Below, piece after piece: positions 28,537 through 36,552 of a stretch of DNA of 38,775 nucleotides (position 1 is the first letter of the stretch; the number at the start of each line of letters is the position of its first letter). Source of the DNA: a virus. Made by a program: the position numbers and the translations under genes. The notes beneath the pieces are model-generated. The model ran no database searches. It saw nothing but the letters and a program-made list of their open reading frames with translations, and was not told the origin of the DNA. Where the stretch lies: the IMG/VR virus record IMGVR_UViG_3300042453_005517, positions 1-38,775 of that record; one strand, 5' to 3'.

Positions 28537-30876
28537 ATGGCTCTCATCTCACTGCCAACAAATACAGTATGTAATACCGTTGCTCATAATGTAGCATTTA
28601 ACGCTAATTATGATATTGTTTGGTCTTTTGATTATTCTTTGAGCGGATCGCCTACCTCGCAGGGATCTTTTACAACATTTCTTTTTAACGGATTATCCGC
28701 TCTTAGTGGAGGCGGGGTTGGTCAGGGAGGAGCTTATTATGCTACAAATACCTATCAAACATCATTACAAACACTTAGCACTGGCCCTGTCTCCGGAGCT
28801 ATTATAGGTATAAATTTTGATACAACAGGATTATTCGCAACGAGCGGGGATTCAGTTGATGGGTTATATTCTCCTATCCCGGATAGTTTATCTATTAGAT
28901 ATGGAGGTACCAATTTTAACTATTTAACATCTGTTGCTCTTACATCGCTATATACTAATTTTGATTTACTTCTTAGCGCTCAAGAATATAATCGAGTCCG
29001 ATTTATTTTAACCGATGTTGGTCAAACGTTAAAAGTATCATATAAGGTTCAAGACGAATTCGTAGAAATTTTAAATATACCTGTATCTCTTGATATTGAC
29101 GATAATACAGTTTATAAAATTGGTATTGGATATACCTCGCCGATCAGCGGGGCCAATTCTAAACAAGCAAAGTTTTCTATTAAAAATTTTCACGTTGAGG
29201 GAAAAACAGAATCTCCAGATTATAACATAATTGAGACATCTAATAATAGTTTTGCAGTATATCCTGTTTGCGCACTACCAACAGTAGAAGCGCCGGATGA
29301 TCCTATAACCCTTAGGACCATTACTAGAATACCAGACGTTCCCTGTCCAATCGTCGATGATAGCAGTACTGAAAGAGGTATCTGCTTAGCAGACTTTATA
29401 CCTCTCTCGAGCAGCGATACTTTTGGAGTATCCGGATTAAAGTTAGCCGGGCTATATACCCTTACACTATCATCCCCTCCTGCTAGCCCTCCTACATTCG
29501 AATTTGACCCGCCTATCAATAATTGCTCAGTCGAATATTCGGATAGTATTTCTTTTGATGGTAATACTCGAAATATAGTAAATTTCCCATTATCCTACAC
29601 TACAATTATTGGATCTAATACAGGCCGGGTTGGTTTTGATTACAAGGTTTATAATCAATCGGTTAAATTTGAAGTTTATTATAATGGCATTAAAGTAGTA
29701 GATCCAGGATATGTTAATTTAAACAATAACGCAACGTATAATTTAAGAAGCGAGCTTGCATTGAGAGGTTTAACAACAGGGAGTGTCACAGCTCTCTCTG
29801 GCGATGTAATATATTTTAATAAAACCGCTTCAACCCCTACATCTGCAGAGGTAAAAGTGTATGGGCCGGTAGATGGAGCAGCATATACTTTTGCCTTATT
29901 ATGCCCTTCTCCTATTCCTTTAACTTATGCGTGCAACACTCTATTATCTGGGATTAATTTAACATCCCCGCTCTCAAGTGATTATGTATATAATACATAT
30001 TTAATAACTGTTGGGCCTACCTTGGGAACTGTAACGTTTGCATACAGTGCTGTAAGTCTCCCGGAGCGATTTCAAGTATTATACGATAACAATGTAGTTG
30101 CGGATACAGGTTGGGTAGGGTTGTCAACCCAACAGAATATAGACTGGCTTAACACCTATTTAATAAGAGTCGGGGAACCGACGGTAGATACGATTTACAA
30201 CGGAACCGGGACAGTCAATATCGCTAAGAGCACCTCTACCGAAACAATGGAAGTAAGAGTTTATGCTCCTCTTTATAATAGTAGGTGGTCTGCAAAACTA
30301 AATTGCCCTGCACCAACTACCACAACGACTACCACAACGACTACCACAACGACTACCACAACGACTACCACAACGACTACCACAACGACTACCACAACGA
30401 CTACCACAACGACTACTACTACCGGTACCACCTCATCGACTACACCATATACACCCCCCACTACTACCAGTACTACTACCAGTACTACTACCAGTACTAC
30501 TACCAGTACCAGCACTACTACCAGTTCCACTACATCCTCTACGACCGGTACCACCTCATCAACTACACCATATACCCCACCCACGACTACCTCATCAACT
30601 ACCTCGTCAACTACAACTAGTACTACCCCGCCGCCGTTTTTGTTAGAATATTCTAATAGCAGTAGCACAGCAGCTTGCGCGTTCTCTACGCCAACCAACT
30701 ACTGGACCTCGACAGACACTCTCGCTTTCGGCAGTATTATTTATTCAAACCCTGGCAAATCCTATGGAGTCGGGTCAGGATTTTATTCCGATGGCACCAA
30801 CTGGTACGATTACACAGATCCGAGTCAGGGCATCATCGATACAGGCAGTTGCCCCACTACCACCCCCGGGCCCTAA
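28537..30876 (+). CDS. Fibre-like protein with lectin-like domain and mucin-like Thr/Ser stalk
   Basis: The 779-residue protein has four parts. Residues about 1-235 form a legume-lectin/concanavalin-like domain (VWSFDYSL, RVRFILTDVGQTLKVSYK, KFSIKNFHVEG). Two homologous beta domains follow (about 328-455 and 466-590), each ending in an AEVKVYGP / MEVRVYAP strand and a CPSP / CPAP boundary. Residues about 590-700 are almost pure Thr/Ser/Pro, including about 34 consecutive Thr. A small Tyr/Ser/Gly-rich C-terminal domain ends the protein. The stalk resembles a mucin domain, extended and rich in O-glycosylation acceptors, and the next gene encodes a glycosyltransferase. Probable virion surface fibre; the glycosylation is inference. 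Confidence 0.65.
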   Translation: MALISLPTNTVCNTVAHNVAFNANYDIVWSFDYSLSGSPTSQGSFTTFLFNGLSALSGGGVGQGGAYYATNTYQTSLQTLSTGPVSGAIIGINFDTTGLFATSGDSVDGLYSPIPDSLSIRYGGTNFNYLTSVALTSLYTNFDLLLSAQEYNRVRFILTDVGQTLKVSYKVQDEFVEILNIPVSLDIDDNTVYKIGIGYTSPISGANSKQAKFSIKNFHVEGKTESPDYNIIETSNNSFAVYPVCALPTVEAPDDPITLRTITRIPDVPCPIVDDSSTERGICLADFIPLSSSDTFGVSGLKLAGLYTLTLSSPPASPPTFEFDPPINNCSVEYSDSISFDGNTRNIVNFPLSYTTIIGSNTGRVGFDYKVYNQSVKFEVYYNGIKVVDPGYVNLNNNATYNLRSELALRGLTTGSVTALSGDVIYFNKTASTPTSAEVKVYGPVDGAAYTFALLCPSPIPLTYACNTLLSGINLTSPLSSDYVYNTYLITVGPTLGTVTFAYSAVSLPERFQVLYDNNVVADTGWVGLSTQQNIDWLNTYLIRVGEPTVDTIYNGTGTVNIAKSTSTETMEVRVYAPLYNSRWSAKLNCPAPTTTTTTTTTTTTTTTTTTTTTTTTTTTTTTTTTTTTGTTSSTTPYTPPTTTSTTTSTTTSTTTSTSTTTSSTTSSTTGTTSSTTPYTPPTTTSSTTSSTTTSTTPPPFLLEYSNSSSTAACAFSTPTNYWTSTDTLAFGSIIYSNPGKSYGVGSGFYSDGTNWYDYTDPSQGIIDTGSCPTTTPGP
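30316..30411 (+). repeat. 12-bp tandem repeat cycling all four Thr codons (8 copies)
   Basis: Eight perfect in-frame copies of ACT ACC ACA ACG. Each unit uses each threonine codon once. They form most of the poly-Thr stalk. Confidence 0.95.
30421..30584 (+). repeat. Dispersed intragenic repeat encoding TGTTSSTTPYTPP
   Basis: Near-identical segments start at 30421 and 30544 (offset 123 bp), each about 40 bp. They flank the TTTS repeat, so the stalk seems built by nested duplications. Confidence 0.85.
30460..30507 (+). repeat. 12-bp tandem repeat encoding TTTS (4 copies)
   Basis: Four perfect in-frame copies of ACT ACT ACC AGT, followed by degenerate versions. This is an independent expansion within the same stalk. 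Confidence 0.92.
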
Positions 30877-30918
30877 CATCCTTGTAGATTATTTCTCTTT
30901 TTTGACTATATATTTTAT

Positions 30919-31755
30919 ATGAAACTAACAGTAGGGATGTCTACATATGATGATTATGACGGTCTATTTTTTTCAATACAGGCGCTACGAATGTATCAGC
31001 TCGATTTTTTAAAAGATAATTATGAAATCATCGTTATTGATAATAATCCAGATTCTCTCCACGGAAAAGAGGTAAAAAGCTTTGTCGAAAATTGGGTAAA
31101 AGGAAAATATATTCCATACACAGAAAAAAAGAGCACCTCTTCTCGTAACGAAATATTTAAACATGCTCAAGGCGAATATACTCTGTGTTTGGATTCACAT
31201 GTATTATTTGAACAAAATGGTATTAAGAATTTAATGTATTATTATGAAAAAAATCCAAATACCAAAAATTTAATACAAGGGCCCTTATGGTATGATGATC
31301 TGGCTAATATATCGACTCATTTTGATCCGGTCTGGAGAGATATTATGTATGGAATCTGGGCTACAAATAAAGAAGCGTATGATAAGGGAGAGCCATTTGA
31401 AATACCTATGATGGGACTAGGGATGTTTTCATGCAAAACTTCAGAATGGCAAGGATTTAACGAAAAATTTAAAGGTTTTGGAGGAGAAGAGGGATATATA
31501 CATGAGAAATTTCGTAGAGCAGGGGGCAAGTGTATTTGTTTGCCCAATTTAAGATGGAATCATAGATTTGGCCGACCTAATGGAGTGCCTTACCCTAATA
31601 TCCTTGAAGATAGAATATGGAACTACTTTGTAGGGTGGTTAGAAATTTTAAAGGACCCTGCTGATCCCTTCTTTCAAACAATTATAGACGCTTTCAAGAC
31701 AAAAGTGCCTGAGCCTGTTATTAACCAAATATTTGAAAAGGCCCAAACATCATGA
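30919..31755 (+). CDS. GT-A glycosyltransferase with DSH motif (GT2/GT27-like)
   Basis: The 278-residue protein begins with the GT-A nucleotide-sugar strand (KLTVGMSTYDDYDGL, then YEIIVIDNNPDS at 35-46). The metal-binding position reads LDSH (91-94): D-x-H, as in polypeptide GalNAc-transferases, rather than D-x-D. GGEE at 188-191 with a following amphipathic helix and AGG matches the acceptor-side GGE motif of GT27 and GT7-like enzymes. A WNHRFGRP segment is near the end. There is no signal peptide or membrane segment, so it acts in the cytoplasm. The donor sugar is unknown. It directly follows a Thr/Ser-rich fibre gene and overlaps the next glycosyltransferase by ATGA. No late-type element has the usual spacing; a TATATATT is near. 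Fold confidence is high; acceptor is inference. Confidence 0.82.
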   Translation: MKLTVGMSTYDDYDGLFFSIQALRMYQLDFLKDNYEIIVIDNNPDSLHGKEVKSFVENWVKGKYIPYTEKKSTSSRNEIFKHAQGEYTLCLDSHVLFEQNGIKNLMYYYEKNPNTKNLIQGPLWYDDLANISTHFDPVWRDIMYGIWATNKEAYDKGEPFEIPMMGLGMFSCKTSEWQGFNEKFKGFGGEEGYIHEKFRRAGGKCICLPNLRWNHRFGRPNGVPYPNILEDRIWNYFVGWLEILKDPADPFFQTIIDAFKTKVPEPVINQIFEKAQTS

Positions 31756-32675
31756 AATGTATATTGCCCTTATATATTACAGAATATAATTTATCGCCCT
31801 TAAAAAGTGAAGATGACGCTAATGAATACGGATTAACATTTAAACCAGACACAATCGATAATGATTATGCTATCTTTTGGGGAATACTCCCATATAAACC
31901 TAACTTTTGCAGAAAATACGGAGTTATGGAAACAGGCTTCTTTAATGAAGCTGCATATATAGATACAATAGGTAATTACCAAACTTCATCTCTAAATACC
32001 CTTGAGGCATATAAAGAGATAGATAATTTTGATTTAAATAGCAAAAAAACAGCTAAAGAAATTATTTTTAACTTAGCTCCAAATCAAAGATCAAAATACA
32101 ATGCAGAACATAGCGAGCCAAAGAATAAAAATCTTCAATGGAAGAATGTTGTTCTTGCTTTGCAAAATCCTAGCGATAGATCTATATATAGCGTTACAAC
32201 GCAGAAAGCATATTTCGAATTTGTGGAAAATTGCTGTAAGTATTACGGTAGTAAGCTATTTGTTAAGATGCATCCGTGGAATTCAGGAGAAATATATGAT
32301 CAATTTGCATTAATAGCAAAAAAATATAATTGCGAGTACGGTAAAGCTCCAATTTCAATTATCGAAAATTGTGAATTTGTTATATCTTTTAATTCCACAT
32401 TTGCTATCGACTGTCTTTTGAGAGAAGTACCCTATGTTCAATATGGTCTAGGCACCTTTTATAACACTTATGGTATAAATTATTCAAAACAAACCTTTCC
32501 TTCTACTGTAACTAATATAAAAAATGCCTCGAAGTTATGTGATTTCTTAATATATAAATATTGCTTCAATAAGCAAATGTCAAAAGATAAATACGCAAAA
32601 ATGATCCATCATTTTAGTAAGAGCAATGAAATGTTTCCGATGAATGATGATCTTTGCTATGCTTACAACTTATGA
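31752..32675 (+). CDS. Capsule-synthesis-type glycosyltransferase (KpsS-like, GT-B)
   Basis: The 307-residue protein has in its C-terminal half the pattern of capsular polysaccharide synthesis/export glycosyltransferases: FVKMHPWNSGE (about 170-180), then PISIIENCEFVISFNSTFAI (SFNST at 212-216) and LLREVPYVQYGLG. In that family the His-Pro and Ser-Thr segments line the nucleotide-sugar site. The N-terminal half is divergent. No membrane segment was seen. Its ATG overlaps the preceding stop (ATGA) and its own stop overlaps the next start, so the three enzymes are coupled. It may extend a glycan started by the upstream enzyme, or alter host surface polysaccharide. The substrate is unknown. Confidence 0.7.
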   Translation: MKCILPLYITEYNLSPLKSEDDANEYGLTFKPDTIDNDYAIFWGILPYKPNFCRKYGVMETGFFNEAAYIDTIGNYQTSSLNTLEAYKEIDNFDLNSKKTAKEIIFNLAPNQRSKYNAEHSEPKNKNLQWKNVVLALQNPSDRSIYSVTTQKAYFEFVENCCKYYGSKLFVKMHPWNSGEIYDQFALIAKKYNCEYGKAPISIIENCEFVISFNSTFAIDCLLREVPYVQYGLGTFYNTYGINYSKQTFPSTVTNIKNASKLCDFLIYKYCFNKQMSKDKYAKMIHHFSKSNEMFPMNDDLCYAYNL

Positions 32676-33211
32676 TTACAATACCAAAGCATCTAGGAGG
32701 CCATGCAAATATTACTCATATAGATAAAGGCTCCTTAGAATATATGAAGAGTATTTTAGGTATTACATCTTTAATCGACCTAGGATGTGGCCCAATGGGG
32801 CAAGTTAAATTAGCTAAAGAATTAAATATTGATGCAATTGGAATAGATGGTGATTGGAATTGTTCTCCAGATATAGTTCATGATTTTACTACCGGACCAT
32901 TTTCGGAAGAAATTAAAGCCGATGCTATATGGTCAGTCGAATTTCTCGAACATGTAGAAGAAAAATATTTAAACAATGTTTTAAAAATATTTAATTCTGT
33001 AAATTGTGCAATTTTAGCCGCTGCTCCGGTTGGCAAAGGAGGATATCATCATGTAAATTGCCAAAATCCTGAATATTGGTCTGAAAAAATGAATAGTATT
33101 GGATTTTATCTCGATATGAGCCATACCGCTGCAATTAGAAAAGCTAGCACAATGAAGCGAGAATTTATACGGGATAGAGGAATGGTATTTATTAAAAATT
33201 TAAAAATATGA
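32672..33211 (+). CDS. SAM-dependent methyltransferase (class I)
   Basis: This 179-residue, Rossmann-type methyltransferase has motif I LIDLGCGPMG (34-43), an acidic residue closing strand 2 (IGIDGDW), motif II/III DAIWSVEFLEHVEE with the EH pair usual in Methyltransf_11/23-like enzymes, and a later strand with AILAAAPVGKGGYHH. ATG 32672 is chosen because it overlaps the upstream stop as ATGA; the TTG at 32654 would extend further into the preceding gene. Its stop again overlaps the next ATG. Context with two glycosyltransferases suggests sugar O-methylation, a common glycan cap, but nucleic acid or protein methylation is not excluded. Confidence 0.8.
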   Translation: MITIPKHLGGHANITHIDKGSLEYMKSILGITSLIDLGCGPMGQVKLAKELNIDAIGIDGDWNCSPDIVHDFTTGPFSEEIKADAIWSVEFLEHVEEKYLNNVLKIFNSVNCAILAAAPVGKGGYHHVNCQNPEYWSEKMNSIGFYLDMSHTAAIRKASTMKREFIRDRGMVFIKNLKI

Positions 33212-33411
33212 AACTAGAGCAAGGTAAAATAGTTAAATGGGAAAACGATAAAAAAGAACAAATCGTTTGGATAGTTTGCGATGATGAAATATCAGGAGTG
33301 GTAATACACTCAGATAATTTAATAAATGTGGGAACTGTTACAAGCAATCTTGTAGATTATAATGTTACCCCGTTTGTCGGAACAGTCAATATCAGCTCAT
33401 CGGCCAATTAA
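33208..33411 (+). CDS. Small 67-residue protein of the glycosyltransferase cassette
   Basis: Not recognised. It is beta-rich and looks like one small barrel (GKIVKWENDKKEQIVWIVCD, then GVVIHSDN and VGTVTSN). It overlaps the methyltransferase stop (ATGA) and is the last gene before the next late promoter. Coupling suggests a function linked to the modification enzymes, but this is only positional. Confidence 0.6.
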   Translation: MKLEQGKIVKWENDKKEQIVWIVCDDEISGVVIHSDNLINVGTVTSNLVDYNVTPFVGTVNISSSAN

Positions 33412-33434
33412 CGCTCTATATATTCATTTTATAA

Positions 33435-33442
33435 TATAAATA
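33435..33442 (+). promoter_or_regulatory. Perfect TATAAATA late-promoter element
   Basis: TATAAATA ends six bases before the ATG at 33449, in the short gap after the modification cassette. It supports ATG 33449 over the in-frame TTG at 33446. Confidence 0.75.
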
Positions 33443-33448
33443 TTATTG

Positions 33449-36313
33449 ATGGATATTACTCTTAGAACAGATATAGGTGGGTATTTTAGCTATAGAATAT
33501 ATAGGGAGACCCCTGATAATATCGTATACGAATCTCCCGTACAGAAAAATCTAATTGTAAATTCTGGTCTCAAACATCTATATAGCCTATCTATTCCTGC
33601 AGTAATGCAGGTTCTTGATATTGGCAATTCGAATATACCCCCATCTCCATCGGATACTGGATTGAAGGGAGCGTCATTTAATAACTCAAATATTTTTAAC
33701 GATTTATTAGCACTATACGTCTCAGGAGGACCCGTAGAAGATAGCGCTACTTCAGAGTATACTGCATTCTTTAGGACAAAAACCACATCTTCTCCTACAG
33801 TATTAAAAGAGTTTGTAATAAAGCCTGGTATCAATCAGGATGCTTTTGCGAGACAAATATTCTCTCCAATAACTCTACAAGGCGGGGACGGAATAGAATT
33901 TACTTATAAAGTTATAGTAAATTGGCAGTGCGCTCCTGTAGATACTACGTTTAAATTATTTTATTCTAAAAATACAAGTGATAGTATTGATTCGTTTGAT
34001 TCTAATCAATTACCACTTATCTGGGAATCTGTTTCTGCAAACATTGGCAATAAACTATGGTCCAACATAGCATCAAATAACGGCACTATTGTCGCTGTCG
34101 CATCATCTACAACTGAAGCAAATATAGCTTACTCTACGGACACTGGGATGACTTGGCTATCTGCCTCTACCCCTGAAGCGAGGCCTCTTAATGATGTAGC
34201 ATATGGAGAGATATTAGATGGAACAGGCACACTTGTACCCGCGTTCGTCGCTGTTGGCGATAGAGTTTTATATTATAGCAACACTGGAACTGCATGGTTG
34301 ACAGCTACTCCGGCAAGCTATAATAATTGGACTAGTATTGCTTTCGGTCGACCGTCAAGAACCCCTACTGAAGCTAATCCAAGTCTGTATAACACAACTT
34401 TCGTTGCAGTTGCGAATAATGGATCATCCCGTATAATGACATCCAATGATAGAGCAAATTGGACGTCAGTATCTAGTAATATTACAAATTCAATAAATTG
34501 GTCTGCTATAACATATGGTAAATACTATGTTGCTATTGCTGATAGCGGGACTCATAGGATTGCATACTCTACTGATGGTAATACATGGCTATCCGCTGCT
34601 GCACCTGCTCTTAATGAATGGTGTGATGTAGCATATGATTTTGAAAATGATCTTTATGTGGCGGTAAGTAGAAATTCAACGTATTCTCCAATTATGTATG
34701 CTTCAGGCGGAGATATAACAAAATGGTATCCTGCAAGATCCCCGTATAGCGCCTCCTGGCATGGAATAACATTTGGAAATAGTATTTTTGTGGCAGTTGG
34801 AGAATGTGATTTACAGCCGAGATCTATTTATTCTAATGACGGCATTAATTGGTTTCCTGTAAATTTTATACCGTTTGATAAAACCTGGAAATCGGTAACC
34901 TATTCAAATAATACCTTTATAGCAGTAGCTTCTAGCTTAGGTAATATAGATAAACCATTTGCAAGATCAGAAGTTGTGCCTCGAAGTAGTGCTGAAATTG
35001 ATGTTAATGCTAAAATAGCATTAATCTCCATTCCGGATAGGGTATATAATCCTAATTTTTATATGTATACTTTAAGAGACTTTGAAATGCCTCTTACATG
35101 CTCTATCACCCCTGCGACTGCTAATGAATTATACTATAGCACAACTAGATTTGCAAATTCATTTGCCCAGGCAAGAAGTGTCTTGCTTTCTCCCAATACT
35201 GCTGTTGGGGTATATTCATTTGATAATACAACCGGGCACGGGGCTATCAAAAATTTATTAATTACAGACACCCTATCCCCATCAGGGTACTACACACCAG
35301 GTGTATGGGCTGTCGAAATTAATGCGGAAAATATAACAGACCCTATTGTATATACAGGTACTTTAGATGAAATTGTAACATTATCCCCTGAGCCAGGATC
35401 TATTACTCGAAGTATATCTTCCACAATTGGAGATATTATAGATAATAAATTACAATTCAATGTATTTCACATATGGGGCGAGGCTCAGCCGGGAATTACG
35501 ATCGATGGCGGCGGCGGCGGCGGCGGTGGCGGTGGTAGCGGTGGCGGCGGCGGTGGCGGTGGTAGCGGTGGCGGTGGTAGCGGTGGCGGCGGTGGCGGCG
35601 GTGGCGGCGGTGGCGGTAGCGGTGGTGGCGGTGGCGGTAGTGGTACTGTTGAAACTAAGCCATATGCTATTATAACAATTCCAAATTGGACTGTAATCGA
35701 TGCTAGAGATTATTCAAATGGGTTTTATGCTTCTCATCTTGATGCTCCAATCGGGTTATATAAAACTCCCAGCAATACCGATAGCGATACTGGAATTTTT
35801 GATTGCACGTCTACAAATTACTTAACTATAAGCTATTATTTAAATTTTTATATAAAAATAGCAAATATAAATAATGGTCCAAGTACTAGATTCGGTAAAA
35901 CAGACGTACTCGCGAGTGTTATGATAGATTCTCCAGCAGGATACGGCGGATCCTCGTCAATAATAAATTCTCTTCAAACTATTAACCCGGTAGCATCAGC
36001 AGCTACTGTATTGGACATAAACAACGCTCAAATAACTAACTCGGAAATCTTAAGCGAAATAAATTTAAGATCTGCTCAAACTGGAACATTTCCGCTAGTA
36101 GACGATGTTCAAATTATAAAGGATACTGGTAACTCAGCTAAACTTAAAATTATATTTTCTAAAAATGCACCCTATAAACCAGATTTTATAGAGGTGTTTA
36201 GCGAAGAAATAAAATCTAAGAATGATGGCCTATGCTCTAGTAGACCGGTAGGAGAAACTTATTATGTTGTAGAAAATAACAGTCAGCGATACCCAGTTAT
36301 ATACCCTGCTTAA
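33449..36313 (+). CDS. Large fibre protein with Asp-box propeller and poly-Gly linker
   Basis: The 954-residue product has an N-terminal domain (about 1-190) containing QKNLIVNSGLKHLYSL, a pattern seen in phage virion proteins. Residues about 190-515 contain repeats of a BNR/Asp-box propeller: YSTDTGMTWLSA, YSTDGNTWLSA, YSNDGINWFPV and looser YSNTGTAWLTA, each followed by a FVAVG/YVAIA strand. A beta domain follows, then a 46-codon Gly/Ser tract (about 687-732), then a C-terminal beta domain of about 220 residues. Asp-boxes are structural in sialidases and many non-enzymes; no catalytic Arg triad was identified, so enzymatic activity is not claimed. Probable host-binding fibre with a flexible or polyglycine-helix linker. 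Confidence 0.68.
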   Translation: MDITLRTDIGGYFSYRIYRETPDNIVYESPVQKNLIVNSGLKHLYSLSIPAVMQVLDIGNSNIPPSPSDTGLKGASFNNSNIFNDLLALYVSGGPVEDSATSEYTAFFRTKTTSSPTVLKEFVIKPGINQDAFARQIFSPITLQGGDGIEFTYKVIVNWQCAPVDTTFKLFYSKNTSDSIDSFDSNQLPLIWESVSANIGNKLWSNIASNNGTIVAVASSTTEANIAYSTDTGMTWLSASTPEARPLNDVAYGEILDGTGTLVPAFVAVGDRVLYYSNTGTAWLTATPASYNNWTSIAFGRPSRTPTEANPSLYNTTFVAVANNGSSRIMTSNDRANWTSVSSNITNSINWSAITYGKYYVAIADSGTHRIAYSTDGNTWLSAAAPALNEWCDVAYDFENDLYVAVSRNSTYSPIMYASGGDITKWYPARSPYSASWHGITFGNSIFVAVGECDLQPRSIYSNDGINWFPVNFIPFDKTWKSVTYSNNTFIAVASSLGNIDKPFARSEVVPRSSAEIDVNAKIALISIPDRVYNPNFYMYTLRDFEMPLTCSITPATANELYYSTTRFANSFAQARSVLLSPNTAVGVYSFDNTTGHGAIKNLLITDTLSPSGYYTPGVWAVEINAENITDPIVYTGTLDEIVTLSPEPGSITRSISSTIGDIIDNKLQFNVFHIWGEAQPGITIDGGGGGGGGGGSGGGGGGGGSGGGGSGGGGGGGGGGGGSGGGGGGSGTVETKPYAIITIPNWTVIDARDYSNGFYASHLDAPIGLYKTPSNTDSDTGIFDCTSTNYLTISYYLNFYIKIANINNGPSTRFGKTDVLASVMIDSPAGYGGSSSIINSLQTINPVASAATVLDINNAQITNSEILSEINLRSAQTGTFPLVDDVQIIKDTGNSAKLKIIFSKNAPYKPDFIEVFSEEIKSKNDGLCSSRPVGETYYVVENNSQRYPVIYPA
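35507..35644 (+). repeat. GC-rich poly-Gly/Ser coding tract
   Basis: Forty-six consecutive codons are Gly (GGC/GGT) or, rarely, Ser (AGC/AGT), in runs of 4 to 12 Gly separated by single Ser. The tract is strikingly GC-rich against an AT-rich background and is likely prone to copy-number change. Confidence 0.95.
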
Positions 36314-36552
36314 TCATTAAAAACTGCGCCTTCCCTCTCATGCTGTAAACGAAGAGTCATCGAGGGCATCATCTCATTTATATATGCAGAAAATGCACAA
36401 GGCTTGATCCATTCAAATGACTTATCTGGATTAATTCCTCGCTTTTCCGCGAAATCTGCAGAAATATTTACCGCTTCTATTAAACACATCCATCGAGCTT
36501 GTTCTTCGACAGACATTTCATTCCACTTTTTCTTACTTTGTTGTTTTTTCAT
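36310..36552 (-). CDS. Unknown 80-residue protein
   Basis: Begins MKKQQSKKKWNEMSVEEQAR. A lysine-rich N terminus is followed by helices (RWMCLIEAVNISADFAEKRG) and a tryptophan-containing segment (FEWIKPCAFSAYINEM). ATG 36552 is preferred over the TTG at 36558, because it overlaps the upstream stop as ATGA. It converges on the fibre gene with a 4-base overlap of stops. Last gene of a four-gene minus-strand operon; function unknown. Confidence 0.6.
   Translation of the reverse strand: MKKQQSKKKWNEMSVEEQARWMCLIEAVNISADFAEKRGINPDKSFEWIKPCAFSAYINEMMPSMTLRLQHEREGAVFND

Noticed and set aside
30316-30507. CRISPR-like array
   Set aside because: Units are contiguous 12-bp in-frame coding repeats without spacers.
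30285-30620. Plus-strand frame encoding repeated His-Asn-Asp-Tyr
   Set aside because: It is an out-of-frame reading of the same 12-bp repeat, with no start context of its own.
30273-30698. Minus-strand open frame rich in Val
   Set aside because: It is an antisense shadow of the Thr/Ser repeat tract; the composition is an artefact of the 12-bp repeats.
35460-35675. Ala/Val-rich overlapping frame
   Set aside because: It is an out-of-frame reading of the poly-Gly tract.
33449-36313. Sialidase activity from Asp-box repeats
   Set aside because: Asp-boxes are structural and widespread in non-enzymes; no catalytic Arg triad or Tyr/Glu pair could be assigned.
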